Assembly (NCBI RefSeq): GCF_900107205.1
Contig: NZ_FNPC01000004.1
Location: 361,942 to 425,941 of the forward strand
DNA: 64,000 bases
Direction: 5' to 3'
Source of the DNA: Halopenitus persicus
GTDB taxonomy: Archaea; Halobacteriota; Halobacteria; Halobacteriales; Haloferacaceae
In this document: one piece after another, positions 61,053 to 64,000 of the stretch
How the letters are laid out: every line of letters begins with the position of its first letter
Numbering within the stretch: position 1 is the first letter of the stretch
Translations under genes and position numbers: made by a program
The notes under the pieces: model-generated
The model's input: only the letters and a program-made list of their open reading frames with translations
The model's database searches: none
Told to the model about the DNA's origin: nothing

Positions 61053-61622
61053 ATGTCAGGCTGCGTGTTCCGACTTCATTCGACGCTCGAACTGCCACTC
61101 GAGGACCTCGAGGACTACTTCGATGACGATCCGGACCTGCCCCCCGAGATCGACGACGTGGACATCACTCGCCGCAACAACACGTTGATACTCAAGGCGG
61201 TCTCGGACGACGAGAGCATCAGCAAGTACACGCCGACGGCGCAGCTCAAGGCCTCCGTCACCGAGACGCGCGTCTACGAGGAGGAGCCGCCGCGGGCGGG
61301 CGGTCCCCAGTGGATGGACGACGAGGAGGAGGAGATCCCCTCCGAGCTCGTCGAGTTCGCCTGCTTCAAGGGCGACCGCGAGACGGTGTTACAGAACACG
61401 GCGCTGCAGTACCCGATGTTCCTCGTGTTGCGCGAGATCGCGTTGATGGCCGAGAAGGGGACGCTCACGGCGATCACCAACACGGACGACGAGCTGCACG
61501 CGACGCGGATCGTCGAGGGCGAGGAACGCCCGGCCTCCGTCGAGGTCGTCGAGAGCCCGCAGGGCAACGGCGAGGGGAACGGCGGGGTCAACTGGCGCGA
61601 CAACGAGTTCATCTCGGACTGA
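61053..61622 (+). CDS. Conserved haloarchaeal protein (DUF7110-like)
   Basis: 189 residues. An N-terminal segment MSGCVFRLHSTLELPLEDLEDYF, then YTPTAQLKASVTETRVYEEEPPRAGG and a central ELVEFACFKGDRETVLQNTALQYPMFLVLREIALMAEKGTLTAI stretch, all of which look strongly conserved and not of low complexity. No known catalytic motif. I recall such proteins as a haloarchaeal-only DUF (possibly DUF7110, name from memory). It has about 230 nt before it, with CCTATAAGG (60967-60975) as a possible TATA box about 80 nt upstream. Function unknown. Confidence 0.75.
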   Translation: MSGCVFRLHSTLELPLEDLEDYFDDDPDLPPEIDDVDITRRNNTLILKAVSDDESISKYTPTAQLKASVTETRVYEEEPPRAGGPQWMDDEEEEIPSELVEFACFKGDRETVLQNTALQYPMFLVLREIALMAEKGTLTAITNTDDELHATRIVEGEERPASVEVVESPQGNGEGNGGVNWRDNEFISD

Positions 61623-61685
61623 TCGGTGACGATCGGTGCGCCGGGGTCCTCCCGCTCGCCCGACTCGGTCGTTTCGACGCCGTTC

Positions 61686-62126
61686 TCACTCGCCCCGGTC
61701 GCTTCGGACGACGAACACCGGGACCGACGCGTTGTCCACGACTCGTTCGGAGACGCTGCCCAGCGAGACGATCTTCTCCTTCGGCGTTTTCCCCTGGGTT
61801 CCGATGACGATCAGGTCGATGTTCCGGTCGTCCGCGTAGCCGATGATCTCCTTCCAGGGCGTGCCGGTTCTGACCGCCGTTACCGTCTCGAGCCCTGCCT
61901 CCGTCGCGCGGTCGCTTACGTCGGCGACCGCGGCCTCTCCCTCGGTCTCGAGCGAGTCGCGGAGCTCGTCCTTGTCGTCGGTGTCGGCCGCGGTGACGAT
62001 CCGGTTGTCAACGACGTAAAGCGCGTGGACCGTCGCGTCGTTGTCGCTCGCGATCGGGAGCGCGTGTGAGAGCGTTTCCGCAACCGTCTCGCTGCCGTCC
62101 GTCGGGACGAGTACGTGGTCGTACAT
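61686..62126 (-). CDS. Universal stress protein (UspA family)
   Basis: 146 residues. MYDHVLVPTDGSETVAETLSHAL and a C-terminal LIVIGTQGKTPKEKIVSLGSVSERVVDNASVPVFVV carry the ATP-binding G-x2-G-x9-G(S/T)-type pattern (GTQGKTPKEKIVSLGSVS), with Lys in the first gap instead of Gly. Cytoplasmic single-domain UspA. The ATG at 62126 is selected because homologues begin with 'MYDHVLVPTDGS'. Convergent with the DUF7110-like gene and divergent from the Dph6 gene. Confidence 0.9.
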   Translation of the reverse strand: MYDHVLVPTDGSETVAETLSHALPIASDNDATVHALYVVDNRIVTAADTDDKDELRDSLETEGEAAVADVSDRATEAGLETVTAVRTGTPWKEIIGYADDRNIDLIVIGTQGKTPKEKIVSLGSVSERVVDNASVPVFVVRSDRGE

Positions 62127-62249
62127 CGTGGGTGACGTTGCACGCGCGAGCCCATCAACGTACTCCCGAGTCGTGAAGGCGCGCTTCACGCTTCCTCGAC
62201 CCACTGTCGGACCGTCGCGGCTTTACGCGCGTGGCACGCTTGCTCGGAT

Positions 62250-63077
62250 ATGACCGACGAGTGGGTGAGCCTCTTTTCGGGCGGCAAGGATTCCGCGTGG
62301 GCCCTCCATCGGGCCCTGGAGACGGGCCTGAACGTGACGGCGCTGCTGACCGTCCACCCCGCGGGCGACTCGTACATGTACCACACGCCGGCGACCGAGC
62401 TCGCGCGGCTCGCCGCCGAGAGCATCGGCATCGAACTGATCGAACTCGAGCCCGACGCGTTCGCGGCTGACGCGACTGACAGGGCGGCTGACGCGACTGA
62501 CAGGGCGGCTGACGCGACTGACAGGGGGACCGACTCGGGTGCCCGAGGCGACGCCGAGATCGAACCCCTCGAGGCCGCGCTCCGGGAGCTCCAAGGTGGG
62601 GCCGCCGACCGTGATTCGGCCGCCGACGCTCCCCTCGCCGACGAGCGTCCGATCGACCACGATCCGATCGCGTTGGCCGGCGTCACCGCCGGGGCGGTCG
62701 AAAGCGAGTTCCAGACGAGCCGGATCGAGGCGATGTGTGACCGGCTGGGGATCGACCTGTTCGCCCCGCTGTGGCAGCGCGATCCCGTCGCGCTCGCCGA
62801 GGCGATGATCGACGCCGGCTTCGAGATCACGATCGTCCAGGTCGCCGCCTACGGCCTCGATGCATCCTGGCTCGGACGGACGCTCGACCGGGACGCGCTC
62901 GCGGACCTGCGGGACCTCAACGACGAGTACGGCGTCCACGTCCTCGGCGAGGGCGGCGAGTTCGAGACGCTCGTCACCGACGGACCGCATATGGACCGGC
63001 CGATCGAGATCGACGCGGAGCCGGTCTGGGAGGGGTCCCGCGGACACCTGCGCGTCACGGACGCGCGGCTTGGCTGA
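62250..63077 (+). CDS. Diphthine-ammonia ligase-like ATP pyrophosphatase (Dph6 family)
   Basis: 275 residues. The PP-loop SLFSGGKDSAWALHRAL near 8, YMYHTPATELARLAAESIGI, an EFQTSRIEAMCDRLGIDLFAPLW block, and the family-specific LGEGGEFETLVTDGP near 231. Dph6 adds ammonia to the diphthamide precursor on elongation factor 2. Between the first and second conserved blocks sits a 70-residue acidic insert with three perfect 21-bp repeats (62463-62525, AADATDR). It may also be a related 6-thioguanine-resistance-type enzyme. Confidence 0.85.
   Translation: MTDEWVSLFSGGKDSAWALHRALETGLNVTALLTVHPAGDSYMYHTPATELARLAAESIGIELIELEPDAFAADATDRAADATDRAADATDRGTDSGARGDAEIEPLEAALRELQGGAADRDSAADAPLADERPIDHDPIALAGVTAGAVESEFQTSRIEAMCDRLGIDLFAPLWQRDPVALAEAMIDAGFEITIVQVAAYGLDASWLGRTLDRDALADLRDLNDEYGVHVLGEGGEFETLVTDGPHMDRPIEIDAEPVWEGSRGHLRVTDARLG
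62463..62525 (+). repeat. In-frame 21-bp tandem repeat in the Dph6-like gene
   Basis: Three perfect 21-bp copies encode Ala-Ala-Asp-Ala-Thr-Asp-Arg in an insert of the enzyme. Confidence 0.95.
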
Positions 63078-63148
63078 GCGTCGAAACGACCGGACGAGTG
63101 AGCCGCGGGCCGGACGAGTAAGCGCCGAACCGACCGGACGACTGACTG

Positions 63149-64000
63149 CTAGAACTGGCCGCCGTCGGTGATGGAGGTGTGGGCGCCGATGAGCGCGCCC
63201 GAGAGGTCGAAGTTCTCGATCGTCGTCTCACGGTCGATGATCGACCCGCGGATCTCCGCGTTCCGGACGGTGGCCTCGGGGAAGACGACCGCCCGCTCGA
63301 GGGTCGCGTCCTCGACGGTCGCGTCCGCCATCACGTGGACGGTCTCGCCGAGCTGCGAGTCCGTCACCGTCGCGTCCTCGTGGACGACCGTGCCGCCGTC
63401 GAGGGACCACTCGATGGCGTCGAGGTAGCTTTCGGGCGTGCCGATGTCGAACCAGGCGCCGTCGAAGGTGAACGCCCGCACCGTTCGGCGCTGCTGGAGC
63501 CACTGGATGAACCAGCCGGGCTCGTCGGGGTTCTCGCCCGCCTCGAGGTACGTCGACAGATCCTCGAGGCGCTCGGCGGGGAACGCGTAGCAGGCGATGG
63601 AGACGAGCGTGCTCTTGGGGTCGTCGGGCTTCTCCTGGAAGTCGACGACGCGGTCCCCCTCGAGCTCGACGAGGCCGTAGGACTTGGCCTTCTCGCGGGA
63701 GCCGACGTCGTAGGCGGCCAGGGCTGGCTCGCCGGCGTCCGCGAAGAAGTCGACGAACTCGGCGATGTCGAAGCTGATGAGGTTGTCGCCGGCGACGACG
63801 ACGAGGTCCTCGTCGATGCCCTCGCGGTCGACCAGCTGGGCGAGCGCGCCGACGACGCCGAACTTCTCGGACTCGTCGGTGGTGTCCTCGACGGAGAGGG
63901 TGGGTTTCTCGAACGCCGTTTCCGCGAGATACGTCTCGAACTCCCCCGCAAAGCGCTCGTTGGTGGAGACGAACACCTCGTCGATCCGGTCGTCGGCCTC
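63149..64000 (-). CDS. Sugar-phosphate nucleotidyltransferase (5' end outside window)
   Basis: At least 283 residues; the frame is open to the window edge, so the N-terminus with the G-G-x-G-T-R nucleotide motif is missing. Visible: DLVVVAGDNLISFDIAEFVDFF, AAYDVGSREKAKSYGLVELEGDRVVDFQEKP (the E-K-P motif of glucose-1-phosphate thymidylyl/uridylyltransferases), YAFPAERLEDLSTYLEAG, and DGAWFDIGTPESYLDAIEW, then left-handed beta-helix-like repeats near the end (LGETVHVMADATVEDATLERAVVFPEATVRNAEIRGSIIDRETTIENF). It makes NDP-sugars for glycosylation or exopolysaccharide. Exact sugar unknown. Confidence 0.88.
   Translation of the reverse strand, partial: EADDRIDEVFVSTNERFAGEFETYLAETAFEKPTLSVEDTTDESEKFGVVGALAQLVDREGIDEDLVVVAGDNLISFDIAEFVDFFADAGEPALAAYDVGSREKAKSYGLVELEGDRVVDFQEKPDDPKSTLVSIACYAFPAERLEDLSTYLEAGENPDEPGWFIQWLQQRRTVRAFTFDGAWFDIGTPESYLDAIEWSLDGGTVVHEDATVTDSQLGETVHVMADATVEDATLERAVVFPEATVRNAEIRGSIIDRETTIENFDLSGALIGAHTSITDGGQF

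Noticed and set aside
1..64000. Transfer RNA or ribosomal RNA genes
   Set aside because: None of the intergenic spaces shows a cloverleaf or a recognisable rRNA sequence by eye; a tRNA search program would settle it.

Overview
The window comes from a halophilic archaeon of the class Halobacteria, most like Halorubrum and its relatives. The DNA is very GC-rich. The proteins are strongly acidic with Asp/Glu/Ala/Thr-rich linkers. Archaeal TATA boxes often sit about 25-30 nt before leaderless starts. Family content is typically haloarchaeal: Bat-type regulator, DUF3209, NuoA-N without NuoEFG, PurN-PurH fusion, Agl23-like protein. No rRNA, tRNA, CRISPR array or intact insertion sequence was recognised, and no gene-free stretch exceeds 300 bases.

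Layout. 1-5.6 kb: 3' end of a sodium:solute symporter, a kynurenine-formamidase-like cyclase, an ECF vitamin-type transporter (S component, double ATPase, T component) and a small membrane protein beside a 36-bp tandem repeat. 5.6-7.9 kb: S-adenosylhomocysteine hydrolase and a winged-helix regulator, both on the minus strand. 7.98-16.7 kb: tightly packed cobalamin operon cbiT-cbiL-cbiF-cbiG-cbiH1-cbiH2-ferredoxin-(LAGLIDADG-like 'cobalamin operon protein')-cbiX-DUF3209. 16.7-25.1 kb: amidase, large Bat-type sensor/regulator, zinc ribbon plus glutamate dehydrogenase, a methyltransferase and a polytopic membrane protein. 25.2-36.2 kb: second cobalamin block, with the cobalt uptake genes cbtB-cbtA-(2Fe-2S ferredoxin) and the chelatase ATPase chlID on the minus strand, and cobN-cbiC-cbiE-cbiX2 on the plus strand. 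36.4-36.8 kb: two tiny ORFs behind a DtxR/IdeR-like iron box. 36.8-46.6 kb: MFS permease, serine acetyltransferase and purine genes (purB, purN-purH fusion, purK, purE) with an Agl23-like membrane protein. 46.85-57.4 kb: the eleven-gene nuoABCDHIJJKLMN operon. 57.5-64 kb: DHH phosphoesterase, HTH protein, NRDE protein, glutaredoxin, conserved haloarchaeal protein, UspA, Dph6-like enzyme and a partial sugar nucleotidyltransferase.

How the genes work together. The two cobalamin blocks cover cobalt import (CbtAB), early cobalt insertion (CbiX), most ring methylations (CbiL, CbiH, CbiF, CbiT, CbiE), ring contraction and lactone opening (CbiH/CbiG) and methyl migration (CbiC). They also encode CobN and a ChlID-type AAA/VWA ATPase, normally the late-insertion chelatase. 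CbiD, CbiJ and CbiA are not in the window. The SAH hydrolase next door removes the product of all those methylations, and the winged-helix gene is divergent from cbiT, so it is a candidate regulator. The nuo operon encodes a complex I without the NADH-oxidising module.

Most unusual points: a LAGLIDADG-fold protein inside the cobalamin operon; a Cys-Gly repeat tail on CbiH2; a CbiX paralogue with altered metal ligands; a lone hairpin resembling an IS605/IS1341 (TnpB) right end; a 14-bp array of TATA-like motifs; an iron box ahead of two tiny ORFs; and many tandem repeats, in frame inside genes and also just after stop codons.
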